Assembly: GCF_001455965.1 (NCBI RefSeq)
Contig: NZ_LKKO01000026.1
Location: 1-64,000 of the forward strand
Direction of reading: 5' to 3'
Source: Methylobacterium sp. GXS13
GTDB lineage: Bacteria > Pseudomonadota > Alphaproteobacteria > Rhizobiales > Beijerinckiaceae
Length of the DNA: 64,000 nt
The notes under the pieces: model-generated
What the model was told of the DNA's origin: nothing
Seen by the model: the letters and a program-made list of their open reading frames with translations, nothing else
Databases searched by the model: none
In this document: piece by piece, positions 15,464-23,711 of the stretch
Layout of the letters: each line of letters begins with the position of its first letter
Numbering within the stretch: position 1 is the first letter of the stretch
Made by a program: the position numbers and the translations under genes

Positions 15464-16612
15464 TCACGCCGTCGGCGCGCAGGCGCGGTCGACGCCCGTC
15501 CGGCGCGGGCGCACATCCATGGCGTTGCCGCGCCAGACGATGGCGCTCTGCACCCAGGCCCCCAGCCAGATCGCCGGGATCAGGGCGTCGCGCACCAGGA
15601 ACGCCGCCAGCATGCGCGGTGCCCGATGCCAGCCCGCGCGGATCGCGAGCCGGTATTCCGCGGCATAGCACAGCGCCGCGAGGACGGCAGCGCCCGCGAA
15701 CCCGACGGGGCTGCCGGACCAGAGCGCCACGAGGAGCGCCGGCAGCAGGACGCCGCTGCCGATCTCCGGCGCAAAGAACAGTGGGAACGTCACCCGCCGC
15801 AGCCGGGCCCGGCCCCGCTGCCGCGCCCAGACCTCGCGAAACCCCCGCGGCCCGAGCGGTTGCTCGAACGGGCGCGCCACGAGGTGGACGCGCTTGCCCG
15901 CTGCGCGCACCAGCTTGGTGGCGGCGGCGTCCTCGGCGATCTCGGAGGCCAGGGCCTGCAGGCCACCGCGGGCCTCGAGGAACGGCTTGTGCCAGAGCAT
16001 GCTCTTGCCCTGGGCGAAGCCCAGCCCGAACGCCTCGGCGGCGTATTGCCAGCGCGCCTGCAGGGTGTTGAGGAAGGCGCATTCGACCTCGGCCATGAAA
16101 CTGCCGGGCCGGGCGCCCGCCGGGGTCGAGCAGACCAAGCCGGTCTCGTCCCGCCAAGCCGCCTGGAGCCGCTGGAGGTAGTCCGGCGGCATGGCCACGT
16201 TGGAATCGGCGAGCACGACCCAGTCATGCGCGGCGGCGCGCCAGCCGCGCAGGCAGTTGTTCAGCTTCGGGTTGTCGCTGACGCGCTCGTCGCCGAGGAT
16301 CAGCCGGGCCGGCACCTGCGGGTGGTCTGCGATCAGGCCCTGCACCCGCGGCACGATCGGATCGTCCGGGTCGGCCACGCAGAAGATCAGTTCGTAGGCC
16401 GGATAAGCGAGAGCGAAGCTGCGGGCCAGCATCTCGTCGCTGAACGCCTCGATCCCGTGGAGCGGGCGGACCAGGGACACGGGGGCCCCGGCCGGGAAGG
16501 TGGATGTCCCGTGGACCTTGCCGATGCGCCGCCCCGCGATCGCGATGCTGGCGATCTGGACGAGGACCAGGAGCGCGCCGAGGGACAGGGCCGACACCGT
16601 AGGGTCAAGCAT
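15464..16612 (-). CDS. GT21-type glycosyltransferase (ceramide glucosyltransferase / HpnI-like)
   Basis: The 382-residue protein has an N-terminal membrane helix (LSLGALLVLVQIASIAIAG), a GT2-like catalytic domain, and two or three C-terminal helices (about 288-365). GT21 motifs are present: VADPDDP (D1), VVLADSNVAM (D2), IAEDAAATKLV (D3) and WARQRGRARLRR in place of Q/R-x-x-R-W. The family transfers sugars to lipids such as ceramide, diacylglycerol or hopanoid precursors at the inner membrane. Some Agrobacterium and Mesorhizobium GT21 enzymes make glycolipids that can replace phospholipids. It ends 26 bases from the DUF1045 start on the same strand, so it may belong to the phn group. Confidence 0.75.
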   Translation of the reverse strand: MLDPTVSALSLGALLVLVQIASIAIAGRRIGKVHGTSTFPAGAPVSLVRPLHGIEAFSDEMLARSFALAYPAYELIFCVADPDDPIVPRVQGLIADHPQVPARLILGDERVSDNPKLNNCLRGWRAAAHDWVVLADSNVAMPPDYLQRLQAAWRDETGLVCSTPAGARPGSFMAEVECAFLNTLQARWQYAAEAFGLGFAQGKSMLWHKPFLEARGGLQALASEIAEDAAATKLVRAAGKRVHLVARPFEQPLGPRGFREVWARQRGRARLRRVTFPLFFAPEIGSGVLLPALLVALWSGSPVGFAGAAVLAALCYAAEYRLAIRAGWHRAPRMLAAFLVRDALIPAIWLGAWVQSAIVWRGNAMDVRPRRTGVDRACAPTA

Positions 16613-16678
16613 GCGGATGCCTCGTTCACGCGCGTGATCGGCCCGGCTCGCCGGCGCGCGCACGTCGCATCAACGACT

Positions 16679-16708
16679 TAGAGCCGCGCCTGGTCGGGCG
16701 CGGCTCTA
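16679..16708. repeat. Short perfect palindrome of the TAGAGC-bounded family
   Basis: TAGAGCCGCGCC (16679-16690) and GGCGCGGCTCTA (16697-16708) form 12-base perfect arms. Elements at 26008 and 27612 share the CTAGAGC/GCTCTAG ends. There is no T-run, so a terminator is not favoured. Confidence 0.65.
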
Positions 16709-16740
16709 GCGGCCGGACGGCGTCAGTCGTGTGACAGATC

Positions 16741-16762
16741 CCGGGCCGCCGCGGCGGCCCGG
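16741..16762. other. 22-base GC palindrome just downstream of the autotransporter gene
   Basis: CCGGGCCGCC and GCGGCGGCCCGG form one uninterrupted perfect palindrome 11 bases beyond the stop of the minus-strand gene ending at 16773. It can form a strong hairpin, but no U-tract follows, so intrinsic termination is possible but unproven. Confidence 0.45.
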
Positions 16763-16772
16763 AAAGCGTTCG

Positions 16773-19700
16773 TCAGAACCGGAGGGTGAAATTGCCCTTC
16801 ACGGCCTGGTCCTGGGCGCGGGCGCCGACCTGGCCGGTATAGGCCACGCCCAGCGTCGCGTTCGGCGCCACCCGCAGGTCGAGACCCACACTCGCCACCA
16901 GCGCGTCCCGGTCGATCGGCACGCCCGCGCTGAGGAAGGCCGGGCCGGTGCCGAAGCTCAGCAGCGCCGTCGGGACCACGTCCCCGAACGCCCGCCGGTA
17001 GCCGATCAGACCGTAGGCCTTCACCGGAAGCCCGAGGCCCAGATCCAGGCTGGTCTGCGCCCGCACCCCCGCGGTCACCGCGCCGAGATCGTAATCGCGC
17101 GCGTAGCTCACCAGCGCCGCCGCGCCACCGGTCTCCGCGAAGCCGTCCCGCCGGATGCCGATATAGGCCCCGCCGACGAACGGCTCGATATAGGTCGAGG
17201 CCTGCTGCAGCGCCGGGCCGTCCGGCGCCGCCAGGGCCGACGGCGCGCTGAGCGTGAAGCGATAGCCGATCTCGCCGAAACCCTGGACCGTGTGGCCGCC
17301 GCCATGCCCGGTCGGGCTGTCCGACAGACCGTAGAGCACGCTGCGCCGGGTGCGGGTGTCGGTGTCTGCGTAGAGCGCGCCGAGCCGGACCGAGACCGGC
17401 CCGAACGCATAGTCGCCGTAGACGCCGCCGAAACCGCTCTTGAGCGTCGCGCTCTCCGTCCGGGCCCCGCCGCCCTGCCGGCCGGCGCTGTCGAGATTGG
17501 CCTCGGTGTAGCCGCCGACCAGGCCGAGCCGCAGCCCGCTCGGCAGCCGGATGTCGGCGCCGAGGGCGAAGCCGGCGATCTGCCGGTCGAGGTCGAAGGC
17601 GTTGCCGCCCCCGCCCGCCGTGCCGAAGGCGCCGAACCCCTGGCCCCAGAGGCCGAACACCCGCGGGTCCAGCGTCTGGACCGGCACGCTCGCCACCACC
17701 GGCGCCCGGCCCGGCAGGTCGGCGGCGTAGGCCGCCGGCACGCGGGCGCCGTCCAGGCTTGCGGCCGTGCCGCCCCAGCGCAGCCGGTCGAGCACCGCCT
17801 CGCGCACGAAGAACGCCGTCTCGTAGGCGGCCGAGACCGTGCCGGCATGGATGTCGCCCGACAGCGCCCGGAATCCATCGGCGGCCTCGCTCGTGGTGAA
17901 GGCCAGGGCGGCGTCGTAGGCCCGGCCGGACCCCGCCGCCTGGAGCGCGTTGGCCGCCGCGATGCCGTTGCGGCCGGTGGCGCTGGCGGCCAGCGGCACG
18001 TCGTTGCGGGTAAGCGTCAGGTCGACCGCGTCGGGCAGGTAGCGCAGCCCCGGCGACAGGAAGGCGAGGTTGGCCGTCACCCCGTCGAACCGGCCGGAGA
18101 CGCCGCCTGCGGCGGTCAGGATCGCGTAGGTGGTGCGCGGGTTGTACGCCCCCGGGGCCGCCAGCACCTGCACGGTGCCGCCGGCGAGCGTCGCGGCGCC
18201 CCCGGCCGCGATCCGGTCGGCCTGTCCGGCGGCGTTGGCCTCGACCCGGTAGACCGAGCCCGGCGCGAAGGCGGCCGAGCCTGCCACAGTCAAAGTGCCG
18301 ATCGAGTTGCCCGGCGCCACGGTGCCGCCCGACAGCGCCGCGATCCCACCGACGGAGCCCGAACCGCCGAGCAGACCGCCGGCATTGACCGAGACGGTGC
18401 CGGCGATGGTGCCGTTGGCGTAGAGCGCGCCGCCCTGGCCGATGCCGACATCGATGCCGAGGCGGTCGCTCGTGTCCATCCGCAGGGTACCGGTGACGTT
18501 CCCGAAATATCCGGCGGCGGAATACAGGTCGATGCGGCTCCAGTAGCTCAGCGGGCTGCCGTAGAAGGCGGCGAGCGCGTTGGTCTCGGTGTTGACCACG
18601 ATCTGGTTGATCGTCTCGGTCGCGAGCTGGCCGTAGAGGCCGCCGTTCGGCGCGAGCGTGCGGGCGACCGAAGTCGATCCGCCGTAGAGGGGCGCGAGCA
18701 GAATCGACGCGTCCGGCCCGCCCTCGGCGCCGGCCTCGCGCGGGGCCTGGGCGAAGGTGAGGGTCGGCAGGCCGTAGGTCAGGCGGGCCTGGTAGGCGGC
18801 CTGGTTGGCGGCAGAGGGGACATAGGGATTGCCGGCCATGTTGGCGGCGCTGCCGGCGCAGGCCGCGACGGTGTTGCCGCACTGGGCGGCGAGGTAGGCC
18901 TGAAGCTGGCCCTGGGCCTGGACGAACTGGCTCGGCAGGTTGATCGCCCGGCCGGTCATCGCCGCGTTGTTGATGTAGGCCGGGTTGGTGAAGGCTTGCG
19001 CGAGGTCGTAGGCGGCGAGCGCGCGGCTGCCGATCACGTCGAGCGGGTAGTGCACGCCGAGGACGATACGGCTCTCGCCGTACTCGGACGCGCGCAGCAG
19101 CAGGCTCTGGTATTGCTGCGGCACCAGCATCGCCAGCAGATAGCCGCTCGTATACGCGTAGGTGGTGTGCCCGCTCGGGAAGGACGGGTTGGTGGCGATG
19201 CCGTTGAGCGCCGTCGGGTCGAAGGCATTGAAGCGGCTCGGCGCGACCTGGACGGGCCGGGAGGATCCATAGACGTCCTGGCCGGCTTGCGTGTTCGTGA
19301 CGCCGTAGCCGAGGTCGTAGACGCTGTTGATGGTGTCGGGCAGGCCGTTGGCTCTGGGCAGGCTATAGCCCGCCGGCGCAACGGCGGGCGTCGCCACGTA
19401 GTTGGCCGGGGTCACGCTCGGGTTGTTGGCCGCGCCGTTGGCAAAGTAGTTCTTGGCGACGCCCAGGTTGTTGCCCGTGAACGTGTTGGCATCGACCAGC
19501 AGATTGATCACGCTGCCGAGCGCGCCGTTGGTGCCCTGGGCGAGGCCACGCTGGAAGATCGGCCCGAGCTGCGGGCCGAGACCGCCGATGCGCTGCTGCG
19601 GGATGCGGCCGTTGATCGGATTCTGGCCGGGGAGGCCGCCGCCGATATTGGCGGCAACGCCATAAGTGCCGAGCCCTACCGAGGACAGGTTGTTGCTTGC

Positions 19701-19958
19701 CGACGCCAGGAGGTTCTTGTCGCTGATCGCCAATTGCTGCCGGGCGAGCCCGGCGCCGTTATTCAGCGCGGCTGTCTGCGCCAGGTTCAAGTCCAGCGTC
19801 GCCTGCCCGGCCGCCGTCGCGTTGAGCGACAGGAACGGGGCCAGCAGATTGAGGACATTGACATCCGACGCAGTCGTGTTGGCGGTCTGCGCCTGCACAC
19901 CCGAACTATATGCAGCGACCATCAAGGTCGCGATCGAGACCCCGTAGCAAAGTTTCAT
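16773..19958 (-). CDS. Autotransporter with PAP2 acid phosphatase passenger
   Basis: The 1061-residue protein has a signal peptide (MKLCYGVSIATLMVAAYSSG, then VQAQT). Residues about 200-330 hold a complete PAP2 signature: SSRP (about 232-235), NPSFPSGHTTYA (PSGH 261-264) and SRIVLGVHYPLD (S296-R297, H303, D307). A Gly/Ala-rich beta-helix passenger follows (about 480-760, including GGTVAPGNSIGTLTV). The last 270 residues are an autotransporter barrel from FGLWGQGFGAFG to terminal phenylalanine (GNFTLRF). It should display an acid phosphatase at the cell surface. The start is set by the signal peptide. It is divergent from the Pit transporter gene; a weak PHO-like GCGTCAT-AATT-AAGTCAT (20027-20044) lies upstream but in the opposite orientation. 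Confidence 0.9.
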   Translation of the reverse strand: MKLCYGVSIATLMVAAYSSGVQAQTANTTASDVNVLNLLAPFLSLNATAAGQATLDLNLAQTAALNNGAGLARQQLAISDKNLLASASNNLSSVGLGTYGVAANIGGGLPGQNPINGRIPQQRIGGLGPQLGPIFQRGLAQGTNGALGSVINLLVDANTFTGNNLGVAKNYFANGAANNPSVTPANYVATPAVAPAGYSLPRANGLPDTINSVYDLGYGVTNTQAGQDVYGSSRPVQVAPSRFNAFDPTALNGIATNPSFPSGHTTYAYTSGYLLAMLVPQQYQSLLLRASEYGESRIVLGVHYPLDVIGSRALAAYDLAQAFTNPAYINNAAMTGRAINLPSQFVQAQGQLQAYLAAQCGNTVAACAGSAANMAGNPYVPSAANQAAYQARLTYGLPTLTFAQAPREAGAEGGPDASILLAPLYGGSTSVARTLAPNGGLYGQLATETINQIVVNTETNALAAFYGSPLSYWSRIDLYSAAGYFGNVTGTLRMDTSDRLGIDVGIGQGGALYANGTIAGTVSVNAGGLLGGSGSVGGIAALSGGTVAPGNSIGTLTVAGSAAFAPGSVYRVEANAAGQADRIAAGGAATLAGGTVQVLAAPGAYNPRTTYAILTAAGGVSGRFDGVTANLAFLSPGLRYLPDAVDLTLTRNDVPLAASATGRNGIAAANALQAAGSGRAYDAALAFTTSEAADGFRALSGDIHAGTVSAAYETAFFVREAVLDRLRWGGTAASLDGARVPAAYAADLPGRAPVVASVPVQTLDPRVFGLWGQGFGAFGTAGGGGNAFDLDRQIAGFALGADIRLPSGLRLGLVGGYTEANLDSAGRQGGGARTESATLKSGFGGVYGDYAFGPVSVRLGALYADTDTRTRRSVLYGLSDSPTGHGGGHTVQGFGEIGYRFTLSAPSALAAPDGPALQQASTYIEPFVGGAYIGIRRDGFAETGGAAALVSYARDYDLGAVTAGVRAQTSLDLGLGLPVKAYGLIGYRRAFGDVVPTALLSFGTGPAFLSAGVPIDRDALVASVGLDLRVAPNATLGVAYTGQVGARAQDQAVKGNFTLRF

Positions 19959-20103
19959 TCCCGGCCCCCAAGCCTGCGGCCATTCGGCCTGCGACGGGTG
20001 ATTTAGCGGAAACGACACGGTCGCATGCGTCATAATTAAGTCATAATAACTTGAATCGTCAATTGTATCCCACTTGCAACAGATCCATATCTTAGCCGGC
20101 ATA

Positions 20104-20385
20104 AATCTGTTGTGACTCTTATCGGCGATACGCTGAGCATCGACCTGAAATCCGTCCGAAAAATCTTCCCCCGCAGCGCCCGGCGCAACGCGAATCCTTC
20201 GTTTCAGGCTCGCACGATCCGCGGCTGGATGTCTGATTTCGGCATACGGACTGGCCGGCGCCCGATCAGTAAATACCTGGGCCCAAGGCTTTGGGAAGAC
20301 GGACTAGACCTCGCCCCAATTGATATCTTCGGATCATTTGCAGAAGACGAACGAATATAATGCTTCCTCGAATCCGGTCTGTAAA
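20104..20385. other. Intergenic stretch between the autotransporter gene and pit
   Basis: This region has lower GC than its surroundings and should carry the divergent promoters. A short GTG-started frame (20112-20360) is present, but its composition is unlike a coding gene. I see no RNA gene. Confidence 0.4.
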
Positions 20386-20403
20386 ACGTCACTGAACCGT
20401 CAT
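20386..20403 (+). promoter_or_regulatory. PHO-box-like repeat upstream of pit
   Basis: ACGTCAC-TGAA-CCGTCAT (7-4-7) has 4/7 and 6/7 matches to CTGTCAT. A weaker third half-site (CGGTCTG at 20375) lies 11 bases before, in phase. It points toward the pit gene 53 bases away. Confidence 0.4.
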
Positions 20404-20455
20404 CCCGCAATCCTAATCCCGCCTCGCTTCCGAAGACGAGTCAACGCGAGGGCCC

Positions 20456-22084
20456 ATGTCCGATTCCGCCGTAATGTCGCCGCCCATAACGAGAGTCAGG
20501 CCCGAAGGCGGTCCGCGCCTCGAATCCGGGACGCCGATGGCCGGCGTGATCGCCTTCCTGTCGGTGCTGGTGGCCGGCCTCGGCTACGCGGTGGTGAGCC
20601 TCGTCACCGACATGAACGCGGTCGGCGAAGCGCCCCTGGCCTACGGAGCCTTCGCGCTGCTCGGGCTGGCCCTTCTGATCGCCCTCGCCTTCGAGTTCGT
20701 GAACGGATTCCACGACACCGCCAACGCGGTGGCGACGGTGATCTACACCCATTCGATGCCGCCCCTGGTGGCGGTGGTCTGGTCGGGCTTCTTCAACTTC
20801 CTGGGGGTGATGCTGTCCTCCGGCGCGGTGGCCTACGCCATCGTCACCCTGCTGCCGGTGGAGCTGATCCTGCATGTCGGCTCGGGGGCCGGCTACGCGA
20901 TGATCTTCGCGCTGCTGCTCGCCGCCATCATCTGGAATCTCGGGACCTGGGCCTTCGGCCTGCCCAATTCCTCGTCGCACGCGCTGATCGGCTCGGTGAT
21001 CGGCGTCGGCCTCGCCAACCAGCTGATGAACGGCGGCACCCGCACCGCCGGGGTGGATTGGAACCAGGTGCTCAACGTCTTCAAGGCCCTGCTGTTCTCG
21101 CCCGTCTGTGGCTTCGTGCTCGCGGCGCTGCTGCTGCTCGCGCTGAAATTCGCGGTGCGGCGCAAGGACCTCTACGAGGCCCCCCAGAGCGAGGCGCCGC
21201 CGCCGGTGTGGATCCGCGGCATCCTGATCCTGACCTGCACCCTGGTGTCGTTCTTCCACGGCGGCAATGACGGGCAGAAGGGCATGGGCCTGATCATGCT
21301 GATCCTGATCGGCGCCGCCCCGACGGCCTACGCGCTCAACCGGACCATGTCGGATTCCACGACCCCGGCCTTCATCCAGACCTCGATGGCGGCGAGCCAA
21401 GTCTTCTCCACCCGGGCCGGCGAGGCGGTCCTGCCGGAAGTCGCGCAGGCCCGCGACACGGTGACGGACGCGCTGAAGTCCAAGGATCTGAACAAGCCGT
21501 CGGTCTACGCCGCGCTCGCCGCGCTCTCGACCGGCATCGCCACCAGCGTGAAGAACTACGGCGCGATCCGCACGGTACCGGCCGCCCAGACGGAGAACAT
21601 GCGCAGCGACATGTACCTCGCCGCCGACGCGGTGCGGCTGCTGCCGGCCGCCGGGGCCGATCTGTCGGAGGCCGAGAAGGCGACCCTGAAGAGCTATACC
21701 GGGCTGCTCAACGACGGCACCCGCTATATTCCGGGCTGGGTGAAGGTCTGCGTCGCGCTGGCGCTCGGCCTCGGCACGATGGTGGGCTGGAAGCGCATCG
21801 TCGTGACGGTGGGCGAGCGGATCGGCAAGACCCACCTCACCTACGCCCAGGGCGCGTCGGCCGAGATCGTGGCCGCGGGCACGATCGGGCTCGCCGAGTT
21901 GTACGGCCTGCCGGTCTCGACCACGCATATCCTGTCGTCGGGCGTCGCCGGCACCATGGCGGCCAACGGCTCGGGCCTGCAGATGGCCACGGTGCGCAAC
22001 ATGGCGCTCGCCTGGGTGCTGACCCTGCCGGCCGCCATCACGCTGGCGGCGGTGCTGTTCTACATCCTGCGCTACGTGTTCTGA
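20456..22084 (+). CDS. pit: Inorganic phosphate transporter, Pit family
   Basis: The 542-residue protein has about ten to twelve hydrophobic segments and both Pit repeats: ALAFEFVNGFHDTANAVATV near residue 75 and the later VSFFHGGNDGQKGMGLIML, plus LPNSSSHALIGSVIG and LPVSTTHILSSGVAG. These blocks define PiT carriers, which bring in phosphate or metal phosphate with H+ or Na+. A large cytoplasmic loop (about 290-425) separates the two halves. The ATG at 20456 has GAGGG upstream; the first 25 residues form a soluble extension. It is monocistronic, ends at a strong hairpin and is divergent from the PAP2 autotransporter gene. Confidence 0.93.
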   Translation: MSDSAVMSPPITRVRPEGGPRLESGTPMAGVIAFLSVLVAGLGYAVVSLVTDMNAVGEAPLAYGAFALLGLALLIALAFEFVNGFHDTANAVATVIYTHSMPPLVAVVWSGFFNFLGVMLSSGAVAYAIVTLLPVELILHVGSGAGYAMIFALLLAAIIWNLGTWAFGLPNSSSHALIGSVIGVGLANQLMNGGTRTAGVDWNQVLNVFKALLFSPVCGFVLAALLLLALKFAVRRKDLYEAPQSEAPPPVWIRGILILTCTLVSFFHGGNDGQKGMGLIMLILIGAAPTAYALNRTMSDSTTPAFIQTSMAASQVFSTRAGEAVLPEVAQARDTVTDALKSKDLNKPSVYAALAALSTGIATSVKNYGAIRTVPAAQTENMRSDMYLAADAVRLLPAAGADLSEAEKATLKSYTGLLNDGTRYIPGWVKVCVALALGLGTMVGWKRIVVTVGERIGKTHLTYAQGASAEIVAAGTIGLAELYGLPVSTTHILSSGVAGTMAANGSGLQMATVRNMALAWVLTLPAAITLAAVLFYILRYVF

Positions 22085-22124
22085 CGCAGCAATCCCGCCC
22101 TCCCCGGGCGGGCGTTCAGACAGG

Positions 22125-22159
22125 CAGGGCCGTTTCCGCGATCGGCGGAAGCGGCCCTG
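22125..22159. terminator. Hairpin between pit and the convergent small gene
   Basis: CAGGGCCGTTTCCGC (22125-22139) pairs with GCGGAAGCGGCCCTG (22145-22159), with one G-U pair. CGCTTTCAG follows. A smaller CCCGCC/GGCGGG hairpin lies at about 22095-22113. It probably serves the convergent genes on both strands. Confidence 0.65.
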
Positions 22160-22189
22160 TCGCTTTCAGTCCCGGCTATTCGGGACGTC

Positions 22190-22417
22190 TCAGGGGCGCG
22201 CCATGGCGCGCACATAGGCCAGACAGGTCCGGCGTGCGGCGACGGTCTCGATCGCCATGAAGGCCGTCACGAGGTCCGCCGCCTGGACCACGATCTCACT
22301 CGGTTCCGGCTCGTCCGGGAAGAATGCGGCGACCGGCAGGTGGAGCGTATCGGCGATGCGGTCCAGGATCGCCGCGGAGCGGTCCATCTCGGAAAGCCCA
22401 TGGACAGGCCGGGTCAT
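22190..22417 (-). CDS. Small hypothetical protein resembling the C-terminus of an XRE regulator
   Basis: The 75-residue product (MTRPVHGLSEMDRSAAILDR at the start) is not assigned to a family. Its middle part, IADTLHLPVAAFFPDEPEPS, and end, ADLVTAFMAIETVAARRTCL, resemble the tail that follows the helix-turn-helix in rhizobial XRE-type regulators, but no helix-turn-helix is present. It could be a stand-alone modulator or a remnant. It starts 15 bases after the stop of the MucR-type gene on the same strand, so the two are probably cotranscribed. Confidence 0.55.
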   Translation of the reverse strand: MTRPVHGLSEMDRSAAILDRIADTLHLPVAAFFPDEPEPSEIVVQAADLVTAFMAIETVAARRTCLAYVRAMARP

Positions 22418-22432
22418 GGCGCAGGCCGTCGC

Positions 22433-22846
22433 TCAACCGACCTGGTTGCCGAGCTGGATCGCCCGGGCAATCTCGGAGCGCCGCGCGGCGTAGCCCGGAG
22501 CGACCATCGGATAATCGGCGGGCAGGCCGAACTTGGCCCGGTAGCGCTCGGGCGTCAGGCCGTTGGCGGTGAGGTGGCGCTTGAGCGTCTTGTACGACCG
22601 GCCGTCGATGAAGCTGATCAGGCCGTCTTGACCGATCGAGGCCTCGATCTGTGCGGCGGACGGGCCGTTCCAGGCCGTGGCGGATCCGGCTGGGTTCTTG
22701 TGAAGCACCGCGATCGCCGCATGAACTTGGTCGATCAGCACCGGCAATTCCCCAGCCCCAACGGGGTTTCGCGACACGTAGGCGGCGACGATCGCGCCGA
22801 CTTTCTCAAGCAGGAAGGATGAGCGGGGTTCGGACGGGTTGATCAT
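22433..22846 (-). CDS. MucR/Ros family regulator lacking the zinc-finger cysteines
   Basis: The 137-residue protein aligns with Ros/MucR: FLLEKVGAIVAAYVSRNPVG for the N-terminal oligomerisation region, then SYKTLKRHLTANGLTPERYR and FGLPADYPMVAPGYAARRSE for the DNA-binding domain. Classic members have I-x-C-L-E-C-G before KTLKRHL; here the text is ISFIDGRSYKTLKRHL with no cysteine, and the second histidine before GLTP is also missing. Zinc-free MucR homologues are known in Mesorhizobium, so it may still fold and bind AT-rich DNA as a global silencer. ATG 22846 is chosen; GTG 22858 is possible. Neither start has a clear ribosome-binding site. Confidence 0.85.
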   Translation of the reverse strand: MINPSEPRSSFLLEKVGAIVAAYVSRNPVGAGELPVLIDQVHAAIAVLHKNPAGSATAWNGPSAAQIEASIGQDGLISFIDGRSYKTLKRHLTANGLTPERYRAKFGLPADYPMVAPGYAARRSEIARAIQLGNQVG

Positions 22847-22887
22847 GTCGGAGGTCACTGTTCAAAATTTCGCTATGAATACCCCTG

Positions 22888-22930
22888 GTGATCGATCGAC
22901 GGCCCGAAGGTCCGCCCCAGTGATCGATCG
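22888..22930. promoter_or_regulatory. Direct repeat GTGATCGATCG between mucR-like and araC-like genes
   Basis: GTGATCGATCG occurs at 22888-22898 and 22920-22930, spaced 32 bases start to start, about three helical turns. Each copy contains the self-complementary CGATCG. It sits in the divergent promoter region and may be an operator. Confidence 0.35.
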
Positions 22931-23097
22931 CCGCAGGATGGCCCGCCGCGGCCGGGTTGCCACGGAAACCTCAAGTTGCTTCAGTGCATCCCTTGAGGCT
23001 GGAAACAATATACAATATGTGTCCGGCGGCGCTTGTCTGAAGACGCGGATCCCTTGTCCCCGCCGCGCGAAACGCCGGTCGATAAAAAAATTTACTT

Positions 23098-23673
23098 ATG
23101 AAAGCACTGTTTTCGACCGACGGGCTTAACCCCTCGCAGAGCTTTCGGCGGTGGCGGGAAACGCTGGTCGGGCGTGGTGTCCCCCTCGAGCAGGCGCGCC
23201 TCGATGACGGTCCGTTCGCCGCCAAGCTGGAAGCGGCCGGCGTCGGCCCGCTGCTGCTGCTCACCCGCGTTTCGCATGGCGCGATGCGCAGCGAGGCGAC
23301 GCGCGGGCTGATCCAGCGCAACGGCAAGGACGGCACCGTCGTGGTCCAGCGCGCCAAGGCGCATGTCGAGTCCCGTCTCGGCGACCCGACCCTCGACGCG
23401 CCGCAGCTCCCCGCGGCGGTGGGCGTCTCCCTGCGCCGGCTCCAGGAATTGTTCCACGCGCGCGGCCAGCACATCTCCGACTGGATCTGGCAGCGCCGAC
23501 TGGAGGTCGCGGCCAAGCGCCTGGTCGACCCGGGCAGCGCCCACCTGCCGATCGGCACGCTGGCCTTCGGCTGCGGCTTCGCCAGCCAGGCCCGTTTCTC
23601 CCGCCGCTTCAAAGAGCGCTACGGCAGCACTCCCCGCGAGTATCGCCACGCCGCATTTGAAAGCATCCCGTAG
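23098..23673 (+). CDS. AraC family regulator, internally deleted paralogue
   Basis: The 191-residue protein has residues 1-80 matching the start of the two neighbouring 319-residue AraC proteins (MKALFSTDGLNPSQSFRRWR; MRSEAT) and then jumps to VVVQRAKAHVE, continuing through an intact AraC DNA-binding domain (LRRLQELFHARGQHISDWIW; FGCGFASQARFSRRFKERYG). The missing 128 residues cover most of the AraC-binding-like sensor domain. The gap is exactly 384 bp in frame, and GTCGTGGT lies at the junction. It may act as a ligand-independent or interfering regulator, or it may be decaying. The ATG at 23098 follows an AT-rich leader with no clear SD. Confidence 0.85.
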   Translation: MKALFSTDGLNPSQSFRRWRETLVGRGVPLEQARLDDGPFAAKLEAAGVGPLLLLTRVSHGAMRSEATRGLIQRNGKDGTVVVQRAKAHVESRLGDPTLDAPQLPAAVGVSLRRLQELFHARGQHISDWIWQRRLEVAAKRLVDPGSAHLPIGTLAFGCGFASQARFSRRFKERYGSTPREYRHAAFESIP

Positions 23674-23711
23674 GCCACCGCGCTACCCGGCATCGCCAGG
23701 GAACAGGACCC

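Noticed and set aside
16731..20006. Open frame of about 1090 codons on the plus strand, antisense to the autotransporter gene
   Set aside because: It is an effect of GC-rich third positions on the opposite strand; the translation is Arg/Gly/Val-rich, without any domain or signal, whereas the minus strand encodes clear PAP2 and autotransporter motifs.
20027..20044. PHO-box-like GCGTCAT-AATT-AAGTCAT upstream of the autotransporter gene
   Set aside because: The spacing fits, but the half-sites point away from the gene and match weakly, so it is not listed as a feature.
20112..20360. Possible 82-residue gene upstream of pit
   Set aside because: GTG start without a ribosome-binding site, atypical composition and no family; it lies in the promoter region of divergent genes.
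20441..21928. Long minus-strand open frame opposite pit
   Set aside because: The composition (His/Arg/Gln/Gly-rich) and lack of motifs mark it as antisense shadow; the plus strand has all Pit signatures.
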